Origin: Anaeromyces robustus
Lineage: Eukaryota; Neocallimastigomycota; Neocallimastigomycetes; Neocallimastigales; Neocallimastigaceae
DNA length: 29,584 nucleotides
NCBI GenBank assembly: GCA_002104895.1
Contig: MCFG01000118.1
Coordinates: 132,501-162,084, forward strand
Direction: 5' to 3'
Part shown: in pieces, positions 1 through 16,300 of the stretch
How positions within the stretch are numbered: the first letter of the stretch is position 1
How the letters are laid out: each line of letters starts with the position of its first letter
Made by a program: the position numbers and the translations under genes
Notes under the pieces: model-generated
Told to the model about the DNA's origin: nothing
The model's input: the letters and a program-made list of their open reading frames with translations, nothing else
Database searches by the model: none

Positions 1-91
1 AATAAAAAGTAAAAAGTAAAAAATAAAAAAAATAAAAAAAAAAAAAAATAAAAATTTAAAAATTAATGAAAATAATAATATTTGGAAAAAG

Positions 92-1595
92 TTAGCTGCT
101 CAAAATATGGGGATGCTTATCACTTCAAGAGGTTTTCAAGGTGTTGCTGGTGGTGGTATAATATCAATGGTTAATATTATTATAGCTGATATAGTACCAT
201 TAAAAAGAAGGTTAATATTATTATTTTTCTTATTTTTTCTTATTTTTATAATTAATATATATATATATAAAAGTAATAAATATTTAAATAATTTATTAAA
301 TAAATATATGTAATATAAATTTATTTTTATTTTATTTTATTACATTTTATATAGAGGTATATATATGGGACTTACTGGGGCAGTCTTTTCTTTTGCTTCT
401 ATTGTTGGTCCAGTAATAGGTGGTTTAATTACTGATAATTGGGGGTAAAATTATTATTTTATATAAAAATATAAATAAAATATTTATATACTAATTTATA
501 TAATTATCATTAATAAATTATTATTTTTTTTTTCTTTTTCCTTTTTACCACTAAATAGTTGGAGATGGGTATTTTATATTAATTTACCAATTGGAATTAT
601 TTCTATAATTATAATTTCAATAATTGTTAAAATTCCAACACCTAAAGGTTCTTTGATGAAAAAAATCAAAAAAATTGATATTTTAGGAACAATATTTTTA
701 GTTTGTAAGTAACAGATTAAATATATATATATATATATAGATTATTATTATTATTATCATTTTATTATTAAAAATTATATTTTAATTAAATAAAAATAAA
801 TATCATTAATAGTAACTACAATACCAACTTTACTTGCTCTTAATTGGGGAGGTAATAATACTATTTTTAATTTAATAACCATTAATATTAAAAAATATAT
901 ATATAATATTTAATTAATAAAAAAAAAAAAATAATTAAATATTTATTAATAATAAATATTAATAATTATAATCAATTATTATATATTTATATATAATAAA
1001 TAAATAAATAAATAAATAAATTAATAAATAACTTTATAAAAATAGGTTCAAAATATAATTGGTCATCAAAAACCATTATTTTATTATTTGTCGGATCTTC
1101 CATAGGTTTAATAATATATTTATTTGTTGAATGGAAAATTGCTCCTTCACCATTAACACCATTTGAAATCTTTAAGATTAGAAATGTTGCATTATCATGT
1201 TTAATTTCTTTTACACTTGGTGTTAATTTCTTTGGTTACGCTAATACAGTTGGTGTATTTTATCGTATGTATCTTTAAATTTTTTATTTATATTTATATA
1301 TATATTTTTTCTTTTCTATATTTTTATTTTTTTTTTTTCTTTTCTATAGTTATATTTTATATTAATAATATAATTTATAATTAATGTTACTAATATTACT
1401 ACTACTAATACTACTAATACTACTAATACTACTACTAATATATAAAATATAATTAATTAATTAATTAATTAATTAATAAAATATAATCAATATAGAGGAT
1501 GGACGTGGTCTTACAGCTATCAATTGTGGTATTAGAATGATTCCAGTATCGTAAGTTTTAAAAATATAAACAATAAAATTTATTATTATTTTTAT

Positions 1596-1638
<43 letters not shown>

Positions 1639-2800
1639 CTCCTTTTTTTTCATTATTATTTAAACTAATCTTTAAATTGTTATAATTAAATTTAAATTTA
1701 TTATATCAGAATTACAGTTTCTTTAGCTAATATTTTAAGTGGTTATTTCATTGGAAAATATGGTTATGTTCAAAGATATATAATATTTGGTTCTATATCT
1801 ATGATTATTACTTCTTATTTAATATCTCTGTTTGATATGGATTCCAAACCAATTGTTGAAATGTTTATCATTGGCTATATTGGTATAGGTGTTGGTTCAA
1901 TTTTACAAAACACTACTCTTATTACACAACAATCAGTTGAAAAAAAATGTAAAATTAACAAAACTTAAAAAAAAAAAATAATAATAAATAATTAAATTAA
2001 ATATATATATTATATATTATATATATTTGTAATTACTATATAAAAAGAAAAAAAAATTTTTTTTAACCAATTTCTCTGTATAATAAATTTATTTTTTAAA
2101 TTTATTAGATATAGCTATCGGTACAACACTCAATAATTTCTTCCGTCTAATTGGTGGTGTAATGGGTGTTGCTTTAATTGAGTAATATATTATATTAAAA
2201 AAATTTGAATTAATAATATTTTTAATTATAATTATAATAATAAATATTATTAATAATTATAATATATGATATATGATATATGATATACCTATATTAATAT
2301 TAATATTAATATTAATATTTAATTATTTAATAAAATAATAATTTAGTACTGTAACATCAAATAAATTTAAAGCCTATTATAACGAGAGATACCCTGGCAC
2401 TAATGGTTAATATTTATAAACATTTTATTACGAATAAATAAATAAATAAATAAATAAATATTATTTTTATTATAAAAATTTTTAATAGTAATTATTATTA
2501 ATAAATAATAATTAAATAATATCTTAAAATAATAATTTATAATAACTAATAATAATAATATATATATATATTGTAATATTATATTTAATAATAGTGAACA
2601 TAAATGATATTCATAATATTCCTGATGGTGAAGAAACATATGTAGATGCTTTTCTAATAGGTTATAGAGCTGTTTTAGTACCGTCAGCTATATTAACATT
2701 TATATTTTCATTATTCTTTGGTTTTGTTCCAGGTATTGGTAATAGAAAAAAGGAAAAGAAAATGAATGAAAAACAACATTTAAATGGGAAAAGTCAGTAA
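92..2800 (+). CDS. MFS transporter, DHA2 (14-TM drug:H+ antiporter) type, 5'-partial, multi-exon
   Basis: This is the C-terminal ~414 residues of a plasma- or vacuolar-membrane proton-coupled exporter. I read ten exons: 92-210, 355-444, 559-704, 813-851, 1046-1264, 1496-1550, 1710-1948, 2109-2181, 2347-2405 and 2595-2800. All nine introns (108-231 nt) begin GT and end AG, and the exons join in phase to a TAA stop with a total length divisible by three. The first visible exon reads LITSRGFQGVAGGG, then ADIVPLKRRG, the conserved TM4 and loop region of DHA2 proteins. Next come SIVGPVIGGLITD (antiporter motif C, TM5) and SWRWVFYINLPIG (TM6). Later exons give the remaining helices and a short Lys-rich cytoplasmic tail. 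Roughly 100-130 N-terminal residues (TM1-3) must lie upstream. Substrate cannot be told. An intron 6 T-run of about 41 bases (1598-1638) is a likely assembly weak point. Family assignment is firm; the 92 boundary is the least certain. Confidence 0.88.
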
Positions 2801-3273
2801 AAAAAAAAAATTTTTTTTTTTTTATAATTTTACTTATTAATTTTTAATTGATAATGAAATTTTTTTTTTTTGTCTTTACATAAAGCAAATTTATTATAAA
2901 ATAATCTTATAATCATATATAACATTATATATAATTAATTTATCTCAAATATATTTAAACAATTAATATTAATATTAATAAATATTAATTGTTTAATAAA
3001 AAAAAAAAGAAAGAAAACAATTAATATATATATATTATAGAATAATTAATAATAATAAATAATAATATAATATATGTATGAACATACCTATTTTTTTTTT
3101 TTTTCATTTTCTTAAAAATATATTTAATTAAACCAATCTTATTACTTTAGAAATAAGAAAATTTTTAAAGATATATCTATATATATAATAAATTTATATA
3201 TATATATATAATATTTTATTATTTTATTTTTGACTCTTATTTGAGTTTAATCATTAATTAATTAATTAATTAA

Positions 3274-3318
<45 letters not shown>

Positions 3319-3640
3319 ACAAATAAATAAATAAAAAATAAATAAATGATATATGTTTGAAATTAAGTTTAAATAAAAGTAATTTTTATTTTTTTATTTT
3401 TATTTTTTTAATTATGTATATTAATTATTTAAATTCAAAATAACTTTATTTTATTTTTTTTTTTTTTATTTTTTAAAGATGTATTAATAATCATTTTATA
3501 CGAAAAAAAAAAAAATGCAAAATGATAATTTATTTAAATAAGATAATTATATTATTTATTATATTTATTATTCAAATATAAAATGATTATTTATTTTTAA
3601 TTTAATTTTATTTTATTAATAGGAGTATAAAAAAACGACA
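2801..3640. other. Intergenic A/T DNA without a recognisable gene
   Basis: The stretch holds homopolymer A and T runs and a TAAA microsatellite at about 3279-3345, with interruptions. No coding potential, RNA gene or mobile element is seen. Confidence 0.6.
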
Positions 3641-3646
3641 GATGTT

Positions 3647-4988
3647 ATGGAGGAAAATAGGAAAATACAAAAAAGTTTTATGAAGAATTAATTGGAAGAT
3701 GTGATCCTGAAATATTATTAAATATTGCAAGATATGGTGTGTATTTATATGAACCGTTATTCAAATACGATAAAATAAAAAATCATGTAAATGTTGTGGA
3801 AATAAGTATTTTAGCAGGCCAATATTTTTATGATAAATAATGATGAACAATTTGAAATATTTGATCTTTTTTTGTCAGATGAAGATTCAATAAGTAAAAT
3901 ATTTAAAAATATTTCGGAACCATCATTTATTCATACTGAAAGAGATTATTTAAAATTAATAATACCAAATAAATATTTTATTGATAAATATTTATTTAGC
4001 GGTTTATGTTATGAATCTGTGTTTTGTATATGTGAAGATGAAATTATACAAGAATGGGTATTTTATTTATATAAATATAATTACATTACAAGAAATGATT
4101 TCGTTAATTTTTATTATACAGGATATGATGATATGAATTTACAATTCTTTTTATTTGAATATTTTTATTATGGTAATAAAAAATATTTAGAGGAATTATT
4201 TGAAAAAAGTAATATTGGTTTTAAATTTAAAATTTTATATGATATTCTAATCAAATATTCATACGATATAAATATATTAAAATATTGTGCAGGTATTGTA
4301 ACAGAATATACTAATATAAAATTTTCACCAAACCTAATAGAAAAAATATTTAAAAAAAAGAATAAAAAAAAGATTTTATGGAAGTATTTGTGGTAACAAA
4401 GAAAATATAGATGATTGTCCTTATCGTTATTATTTTATATATGTAAAAGAGTATTTTTTATCTGAAATGAGAAATAACCATGTTATTAAGCAAAATTATA
4501 TACAAATACTTTATGAAAATATTGATAAATTTGACGTATATGACAATATAAATCTAGATACAAGTTATAATAATATAAATATTTTATTAAGTGAAAATAA
4601 AAATATTCAAAAATTTAAATTAGCACCTGATCATCGAAGTTATGAATCAATATTATGCTCCATTGATAACTATTATAATAATTTTGAGTTTTTTGATAAT
4701 TTATTAAAAAATCCTGATTATATTTTTGAAATAAATAAATATGATATTTTATATGATAAAGATCGACAAATAATATTATTTTACTACTTAATTTCATTAG
4801 TTCATAATAATATATATAATGAAGATATTATCGATTTTTTAACCTCCACAGTATTTTTTAATGATATGTATTTTTTTAATAATGAATTTAGTTTATTTAC
4901 TTTGTCCAAAGCTAAACATTTTGATCAATTACGTAAAATATTTAGAAATATACCTCATGAAAAATTTAAAAAATATATAAAATTATAA
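3647..4988 (+). pseudogene. Frame-broken gene for an unrecognised protein, N-terminal part
   Basis: I do not recognise the family. Coding-like sequence runs through three frame changes. A short start (ATG at 3647, MEENRKIQK) is followed in another frame from about 3661 by text containing GRCDPEILLNIARYG and ending at a TAA near 3838. The longest open piece is 3830-4396 (188 residues), rich in Tyr, Phe, Ile and acidic residues. After it the reading resumes in a third frame from about 4380, running upstream of and through the ATG at 4467 to the stop at 4986-4988. Each continuation is protein-like on both sides of the break, and the breaks sit near short A or T runs. The composition suggests a soluble, mostly helical protein of more than 430 residues; an ankyrin-like helical repeat is possible but no clear repeat can be shown. 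It may be a decayed copy of a multigene family, or single-base sequencing errors may have broken a live gene. Confidence 0.5.
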
Positions 4989-5033
4989 TATTCATATATT
5001 CATACTAAATAACTTCTTGATTATATTTTAAAT

Positions 5034-5065
<32 letters not shown>

Positions 5066-5236
5066 TTAATAAGAATTATAAAATTATATAGTTATTTCTA
5101 ATAAATTAAATAAATTATATATATAATTAAAATAATTTTTTAAAATGATTTTATTTAATATTAAACTAAAAAAAAAAATAATATAATATGAATTTATTAT
5201 ACTTTTATATGTCTTTATTTATTTATTTTAAATGTT

Positions 5237-5695
5237 TACTGTAGTCTTTATAATGATGGAGCTGAAAATATTGGAGCGTTAGTGAAATCATCTTGTGATA
5301 ATAAAGGTAATATGATAAAAAATGAAGATGGAACAAATTTTTATTTTAATTTGCTTGAAGATGAAAATAAAAATTTTGAATACGGAGGAATAGATTAAAT
5401 AATCTCAAGAATAAATATATAAAAATGATAGATGAAGTTGAGGATGATGGGGATAAAGATAAAGAAAACTTAATAAAAATAATGAATATATTAGTTAATG
5501 TAAAATATAATCGTTTACAAGATTTAGCAACAAATGTACATAATAATTTCTTTAATGATAACAACGAGGTACAAAATTATGATGATATAATTAGATCATT
5601 AATCATTAATATAAAATAATAGAGAATCATTAATTAATGATAATGTAAAAATAGATAATATATTTTTTCCAGCTGATGATGTACGAATTGTGTGA
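5237..5695 (+). pseudogene. Frame-broken coding remnant, possibly the C-terminal part of the preceding gene
   Basis: Protein-like sequence continues in three pieces. The first reads YNDGAENIGALVKSSCDN and ends at a TAA at 5396-5398. The second opens at about 5392 in another frame, passes the ATG at 5425 (MIDEVEDDGDKDKENLIKI) and stops at 5617-5619. The third returns to the first frame with ESLINDNVKIDNIFFPADD and ends at the TGA at 5693-5695. Two single-base shifts would explain all three pieces. A stretch of noncoding A/T (4989-5236) separates it from the upstream fragment. That gap could be an intron, since it ends in a plausible acceptor (ctgtag, 5239-5244), or it could separate two genes. 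The family is not recognised. Acidic and Asn-rich segments look soluble, and no signal peptide or membrane helix is visible. Confidence 0.42.
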
Positions 5696-7723
5696 TATAT
5701 ATATAAAATTTTAAATATTCTATATTAAAAAAAAAAATAATGAAATAATTAATAAAATATTTATCTACTATTAGATATTGTTAATTAAATATGTAATTCT
5801 ATTATCTAATTAATTGATGATAGATAAACATTGAGTTTTTGCGGTATATTCATTTATTAAAACTAAGTAATATACCTAATATATTAAATAATTAAAAAAA
5901 AATAATTAAAAAAAATAATTAAAAAAAAAATAAGGAATTAAAAGGAAAAAAATATATTGAAAAAAAAAATAAGGAAAATAATATGTAATTCTTGTTTTAA
6001 TTTTTAAATATCTTTTTATTTATTATCAAATTTAATATTCTTTTTAATATTTCTTTTAATCAAAATTTCAATATTTCAATATTTCCTTTATTATTATAAT
6101 AATTTTTTTTTATTAAAAAAAACTATTTATATTAATAAAAAATTATTTAATATATTAATAAAAAACTGTTCATATTAATAAAAAATTATTTAATATATTT
6201 ATATTTATATATTTATAAATTAATATAACAATTATTAAAATTTTTTTTTATTTTAGTTATTATTATTCTACTAATATCTGTTATATATTTTATACATAAT
6301 ATATATATTTTATATTTAATATTTCTTATTTTAAATTATATTTGGTATTATAAATATATTAGTTAACATTATTTTATATATTATAATATATTATTAATTG
6401 TATTATTTTTATATCCATATATTCTAATAATAATTTTAAAAGAAGAATATTAATAAATACAAATATAAAAAAATATTCAGTTTTAAAAAATGAAGTTAGA
6501 ATTTTTTAATTTTTTTTTTTTGTTTATATCATACAAAAAAAAAAAAAAGAATGAAAGAATTTACCACTAACAATTCAATAAAAAAAAAACATGTTTGCTC
6601 ATGTGTAATAAATTATTATTACATCATAATAATTTAATATGTTTTATTATGCATGAACATATTATATTATTTATAAACACAATAAGCATAATAACAATAA
6701 TAATTGTAAATTTATTATAATAATTATTAATATTTTATTTAATATAATATTATTATTTGTTAATTGTAATTTTTTATTTCAAATATTACTTTTATAAAGT
6801 CTTTTTTTTTTATTTTTTTATTTTTTATTTTTTGTCATAATCACAAAAATATTAAAAATATATAATAATAATAATAATAATAATAAATAGCATGCCATGT
6901 AGATATATAGTTATATCATTTATTTATAATTAAATAATAAAAAAATTATAATAAAAAAAACATAAGAATTTAATAAAATATACAATTATAATTACACAAT
7001 ATTTAATTTCACTTTTATACAATATATAATCATTTTGTTATAATTTAATTATATAGAAAAAATAAATAATTAATAATTAATAATAATTATAATTAATAAT
7101 TAATAATAATTAATAATAAATAATAACAAGAATAATAATAAAAAGTCAAGAAATACTTTTTATTTTTAAAATTTTTAATATTTAGTACTCTTTATCAAGA
7201 AACAGATGATAAATAAAACAATAATAAAAACAATGATAACTTTTTCTTTTATCATTTTTTTTTGTTTATATTTTTTTCTCATGTATTTCTTTATTTATCT
7301 ATTTATTTATTTATATAATTATTTATTTTAAAATTATTTATATAATTATTATTTGTTTATTTATTTATTAATTTTATATATTTAATATTCTATTAATTAT
7401 AAAATAAATTAAAATTGTTTATTTTTTATATTAAAATAGAATTTAATATTATAAATTATCGAGGTTTAAAAAAATTTTTTTTTTTTTACAAAATAACAAA
7501 GAATTTAAAAAATTAATAAAATTTAAAATATTTTTTAAACAAAAAAAATACAAAAAATATATAATGAACGTTACACAAATTATTGTAAAAAAAAATCTCA
7601 ATTTAGAAAAGAACATGAAACTATTTAATATATTTAATAAAATTAAAAAAAAAAAAAAAAAACAAAAAAGAAAAAGAAAAAAAAGAATTTCTAAAAATTT
7701 TTACTTTTTTAATTTATATATTT

Positions 7724-7822
<99 letters not shown>

Positions 7823-8254
7823 TTAATTTATTTATTTATTTATTTATTTATTTATTATGTATTTATTTAATAATATTCATATTTATTAAAAATATGATAA
7901 AAAGAAAAAGAAAATAAATACATAATATCTATATTTATAATAATAATAATAATAATAATAGTAAAATATAATTTATTTTATTATTATCTTATTATTATTG
8001 TTCTATTATTATTTTATGAATTGTTTTTCTATTATTAATATTATTATTCTATTTTTATTTTATTATTTTTATTTTTATAGTAATAATAATAATAATTATT
8101 TTTATAATTTATTAATTAGTATATATAAAATTCTTTTTTTTATATATATAATAATTAAATAAATAAAGTAATTACTTTTTTATATTTGTTTTTTATTTTT
8201 CTTTCCTCTATGTATATAATATTAGTTTATTTTAATTTTAATCTTATTTTAATT
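5696..8254. other. Long gene-free A/T region
   Basis: Apart from the TTTA microsatellite near 7722-7856 I see only A/T-rich low-complexity DNA with short TAA/ATT runs (for example 6860-6885 and 7940-7962). An open frame at 7564-7917 is explained by the microsatellite and an A-rich run, and is not supported as a gene. Confidence 0.6.
7722..7856. repeat. TTTA tetranucleotide microsatellite
   Basis: About 33 head-to-tail copies of a TTTA unit with one interruption near 7825. It translates in one frame to an artificial IYLF repeat. Confidence 0.95.
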
Positions 8255-9577
8255 TTAATAATTTAAAAATCCAAAAGATTTTCCATTTTGAGTATTATAT
8301 GTGGATTCACTGTCAGGTGAATTAATATAGGTTGAATTTGGACTATAAGTATTGCTTGGAGAAGAAGGAACTTTAATATTATTTGTATAGTTTTTAATAA
8401 TACTTCTACTATAAGATATTGCATTATTATTATTAGTAGTAGTATTATTATCAGTGACTATAGCTTTAAGTTCAGTATTATCATAAGTCATATAATTAAA
8501 GGGAGTACTACTACTATAAGAATCAGTATAATTATATTGTCCTTTGTTATTAGTATATTTATTATTGTTACTACTATTATTAATATTATATTTATTAGTA
8601 GCAGTAGTAGTAGTGGTAGTAGTGTAATTTAAAGTACTATTTCTTTTACTATTATTAGTATTGTAATTTATATTCATATTAGAACTACTTTTATTATTTC
8701 CATAACTTGATTTATTGTAATTACTATTAGATTTACCATTACCATAATAACCATTATTTCCACTAGATTCATTAGTAGAATTAACATTGACACTATATTT
8801 GAAAGTAAGAGCATCAGCAGCTAATACTAATACAAAAGAATTTTTTAAACAATGGAATGGAACTACTAAATCTTTAGGCATGATTTCTTTAGAATAACTA
8901 CAAATAATCATAAAGATAGAAAGTATTAAACTGACAACATCTACTATAACTAAAATTGTATAACTAGAATGTTTGACATATCCATTAATTCCAGAACTAC
9001 CATTAACAATTTGTTTATTATATTTTCTAACAAAATAAAGAATACAAAAAGTACATATAATATCAGCAATAGCCATTACCCAAAAGGCAAAACCATGAAG
9101 TTTATCGGTAGTATCATTATTTAATTCACCAGATTTCATACGTACATAACCAATCATAAATCTAAATATCATGAAAGGAATATTTAAACCATAAATAGAA
9201 TATTTTGTAATAGTAGCAAATTTTCCTCTAGCAAAAGCTTCCATTTTAACTAAATTTAAATAAGGAATGGAATATTCATTGATAATCCAGAAAGCTTCAT
9301 TAATCATTAAAGAGTAAAGTGGATTTTTTCTTACATGACCTTCAGTACAAATATAACTTAAAGTACCATGTTCAATAATAGCACCTATTAAACCTGCAAT
9401 GGAAGATATAATTAAAACTAACCAATATTTTCCTTTACCAACATTTACATACATAAGAAGAACAATAATAAATTGGATTACAAATGTATAGAGAAAAGAA
9501 TCTTGAAATTCACCAAAAAATCCTATGAAAAAGTTACTATAGGATTTTCCATTACATATTTTACTGTCTTCATACAT
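8255..9577 (-). CDS. Seven-transmembrane protein of unknown family with an Asn/Ser/Thr-rich C-terminal tail
   Basis: This is an intact 440-residue frame from ATG (9575-9577) to a stop at 8255-8257. Hydrophobic segments suitable for membrane helices lie at about residues 27-46, 51-70, 88-110, 127-146, 161-184, 206-228 and 237-259, giving a seven-helix core. There is no cleavable signal peptide: the first 20 residues are a short polar head with two Cys. From about residue 262 to the end the protein is hydrophilic and low-complexity, with runs of Asn, Ser, Thr and Tyr and a seven-Thr tract. The tail is probably cytoplasmic if topology follows the seven-helix receptor pattern (N-out, C-in). I see no rhodopsin DRY or NPxxY motif and no transporter signature, so calling it a receptor would be a guess. 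The core is clearly coding and has no introns. It is flanked by gene-free DNA on both sides. Confidence 0.85.
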   Translation of the reverse strand: MYEDSKICNGKSYSNFFIGFFGEFQDSFLYTFVIQFIIVLLMYVNVGKGKYWLVLIISSIAGLIGAIIEHGTLSYICTEGHVRKNPLYSLMINEAFWIINEYSIPYLNLVKMEAFARGKFATITKYSIYGLNIPFMIFRFMIGYVRMKSGELNNDTTDKLHGFAFWVMAIADIICTFCILYFVRKYNKQIVNGSSGINGYVKHSSYTILVIVDVVSLILSIFMIICSYSKEIMPKDLVVPFHCLKNSFVLVLAADALTFKYSVNVNSTNESSGNNGYYGNGKSNSNYNKSSYGNNKSSSNMNINYNTNNSKRNSTLNYTTTTTTTATNKYNINNSSNNNKYTNNKGQYNYTDSYSSSTPFNYMTYDNTELKAIVTDNNTTTNNNNAISYSRSIIKNYTNNIKVPSSPSNTYSPNSTYINSPDSESTYNTQNGKSFGFLNY

Positions 9578-12900
<3,323 letters not shown>

Positions 12901-12925
12901 CACTGATTTATTATTTTCATTTTTT

Positions 12926-13105
12926 CATTGATTTATTATTTCTTTTTTTCATTGATTTATTATTTCTTTTTTTCATTGATTTATTATTTCTTTTTTTCAT
13001 TGATTTATTATTTCTTTTTTTCATTGATTTATTATTTCTTTTTTTCATTGATTTAATGTTTCTTTTTTTCATTGATTTATTGTTTCTTTTTTTTCGTTGA
13101 TTTTT
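12926..13105. repeat. 24-bp minisatellite, seven to eight copies
   Basis: The unit starts cattgattta and repeats every 24 bp at 12926, 12950, 12974, 12998, 13022, 13046 and 13070, with a degenerate copy near 13094 and a diverged copy at 12901-12925. Because 24 is divisible by three, the minus strand is open and reads as repeats of MKKRNNKS. No upstream coding context supports it as a real protein. It lies about 270 bp beyond the 3' end of the broken protease gene. Confidence 0.9.
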
Positions 13106-13376
13106 TATATTTTTTATATTAATATAAAACAAAATATTTAAAAATAATTACAAGATAATAAATTTCATATTATTTTTGTTTTATTCTTTTTTTTTTTTTT
13201 TTTGTAATTATTTTTTAAAATCTCTTTTTATATTAACATAAAAAAATATTAATAATAAAAAAAAAAAAGATTATTAATTTCATATTATTTTTTTTATAGT
13301 AATAATTCTTAGTTTTTGATTTTTTTTTATTGATTTAATCTTTTTGGTTTTTAAACTTCTTTTTTTTTTTTTTGCT

Positions 13377-16300
13377 TTAATTTTTTTTTGAAGTTAACTT
13401 CTTTATTTTAGACTTTTTAATTAAAGTAAATTTATTGTGACATTTATTTTTATTTCCATTTATAGATGTAGTTGTACTTGTAGTGATACTTGTAGTTGTA
13501 GCTGTAGTTATAGCTGTGTATCCATATTTATCTATTTCTGTATCTATATCTATGGTAGTATCTGCATCATTTTGTAGATCAATAGTTTCAATTATAGATG
13601 TAGATTCATCTGTAATTGTATCTGTAGGTGTAATTATAGCTGTATCTGTTTCTATTTCTGTATTTATATCTGTAGATATATTTATAATTTTTCTAGAAGA
13701 GGCACAATAATCGTACATTTGGTCGATTAATTCATTATCCATATATATATTTTCAGGTTTATCTCTTAACGAATAATCTTCCACAATTATACAATGAGGA
13801 ACATAATAATTTGTATAATCATAATAGTTTCTACATTTTCAGAATGGAAAATATTACATTGTTCTAAAAGTTTATTTTTATCTGATGAGATTTCATTAAT
13901 AATACATTCTTTATATTCTGATAATTCCTTATCACATATTTCAATAAAGGTCTTTTTATTTTCTTTTATGTAATTATTACAAAATTCGTTATTATAATTA
14001 AATGCTTCTTCCAAATTACCAATTGTTTTATCAAAATATGATTGACAATAAGGATAATCAATAATATATGGATTTTCATTATAGAATGATTGACACCTAT
14101 CATTTTTAAATCCCATACAAAAATCTTTTAATTCATCATCATTTAAATATGATCCGTCGTCGATATAGCATTTAAAATATCCATGTGAGTAAAAATTATC
14201 TTCACATAATTTAAAAATTTCTTCTGGTTTAGCATTACATATTTTTTCATAAATATTAATATTATTATCAAGGATATTTTGATCATCATCAATATAATAA
14301 TTATTTTTAGAAAAAGAACAAACAAAATCATTTTGTACAAATTCATAAAACTCTTGACATTTTTCTGATTTATAAATTTTACAATTCTGTAATAATTCTT
14401 CATCATTCATATTTGGATTATAAGTTAGTAAACATTCTTGATTCTTTTCGGATTTTAATTCATTTTCACAATCTGAAACAATATTTTTTATAGTTTCATC
14501 ACTAAATGAAGAATCATAATTACATATAAATTCATTCTTATCTTTGATTTCTAATATATCTTCTTTTTCTTCATTAGAAAAACAGGATATACCATTTTCA
14601 TAAAATTCTCTACATTTTTGAGATTTATATTTAGTACATTTTTCTACGATTTCTTTATCACTATCTTCATAAGAAAAACTAATAATACATTCATCAGTAT
14701 TTTCTAATAATTTTTGACATTGGTTTTCTATATTATTTAAAATATTTGTACATTTATTTTTACTATTTTCATATATTTTTTCAAGTTCATTCGAATCTTC
14801 TGGAGTATAATAAAAATAATTTTTATAGGTATTACACATAGATAAATTATTTATTCCGTTTTTATAAAATTCTTGACATTTTTCAGAATTTAAATTTTGA
14901 CATGTTTCTTTAAGTTCAAATTCATTATCTAAAGTTTCATTTATATTATTATCAATTCTACAACTTGAAAAAGTATTATATTCTTTTACACATAAATCAT
15001 AAATAATACGATCACATGCTTTTGAATAATTACTAAAATTATTAAAAGGTTGAAATGTTTTATGATTTTCAGAAACTGAGCAAGAAGAATTATTGTTATT
15101 AACGTTTGTATAAAATAATATACATTTATCTGACATAAAAGTTAAGCATTTGTTTATTAAAAAATCGTCAAAATCATCATCATAATTAATAAAATTATAA
15201 TATGATTCTGAATTTATTAATGAATTAATTTCATCAAAAGGAATATCAATTATACATTCTTCATTTTCTTTAATTTCTTTGTCACATTCTTCAATAGATT
15301 TTTCTTTAGAAATACAAAATCCATAATCTTTTTGACATCCATTTTCAATAAAACATCGATCATTCGTTTTAATATTATAATTAACACATATACCTTTTTT
15401 TGTACAACATCCTTCAGGACAAATAGTATGATGATCCGATGAAATACCACATTTAATAGCATTATCATCTGGTGAATAACTTATCTTTTTACCATTATTA
15501 ACAAGTCTATTTGGTGTATCTTCCGAACCTATATCTTTTATGACATTCTTTATCGACATATCAATTAAAGTTTGTCTCATTAATTCTTGATTAAATTTAA
15601 TTTCAGGATGTTCTGAAATAATAGTAGCAGCAACACCTGCAACCATTGGTGTGGAATATGATGTTCCTCTATTTTCTCTTAAAACATCAGAATCCGATCT
15701 CATGGCAGATATATCAATAACATCACCAGGAGCAAAAATATCAATACATTTTCCGAAATTAGAATAATCTGATCTAACTATTTCATTATTTTTAATTTCA
15801 GAATCTACTGCTCCAACTTTTATCAATTTATTATATCCAGTATAGCGATAAAAAATGTCACTATATTTTGTTGAACAAACATTTTTATTGTCATTACCAG
15901 CTGAAACAAAGAAAATAAAACCTTCATTTAATAAATCATTAATTTTATCATTTAATGAATGATTGTAATCACTACTAGAACCACCAGCAGACATACTTAT
16001 TACTGTTTTATTTTTTTTACCATTATTTAAAATATAATCTAAACTTTTCAATATAGATGAATCCGATTTATCTATTGCAATCATATGAATATTTGCTTTT
16101 TTAGCTACTCCAATTAATTTACCTCCTGCAATTGATGAAGTAATAATACCATGAAATAGATGATTATTATCAACATAACATTTTCTTTTTTCATCACCTG
16201 TAGTATAATGAAAATTAATTTCATCTGAAGTTGCATCACAAGATACAGTACGTTCATATGATTGTCCTTTATAAATATCAAAATCATTATGATTAGTATC

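Noticed and set aside
2400-2639. Minus-strand 79-residue frame
   Set aside because: It overlaps an MFS intron and exon on the other strand and is low-complexity Ile/Tyr/Leu sequence.
3279-3345. Telomere-like or centromeric repeat
   Set aside because: Only a TAAA microsatellite with interruptions, of a kind found at many places in the window.
7564-7917. 117-residue plus-strand open frame
   Set aside because: It is almost entirely an A-run (Lys-rich) and the TTTA microsatellite (IYLF repeat); no real protein signal.
12917-13132. Minus-strand 71-residue frame of MKKRNNKS repeats as a gene
   Set aside because: It is the reading of the 24-bp minisatellite. It has an A/T leader and stops within the array.
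13483-13710. Hydrophobic plus-strand frame opposite the protease tail
   Set aside because: Antisense shadow of the Thr/Ser/Ile-rich tail of the disrupted protease; the minus strand explains the sequence.
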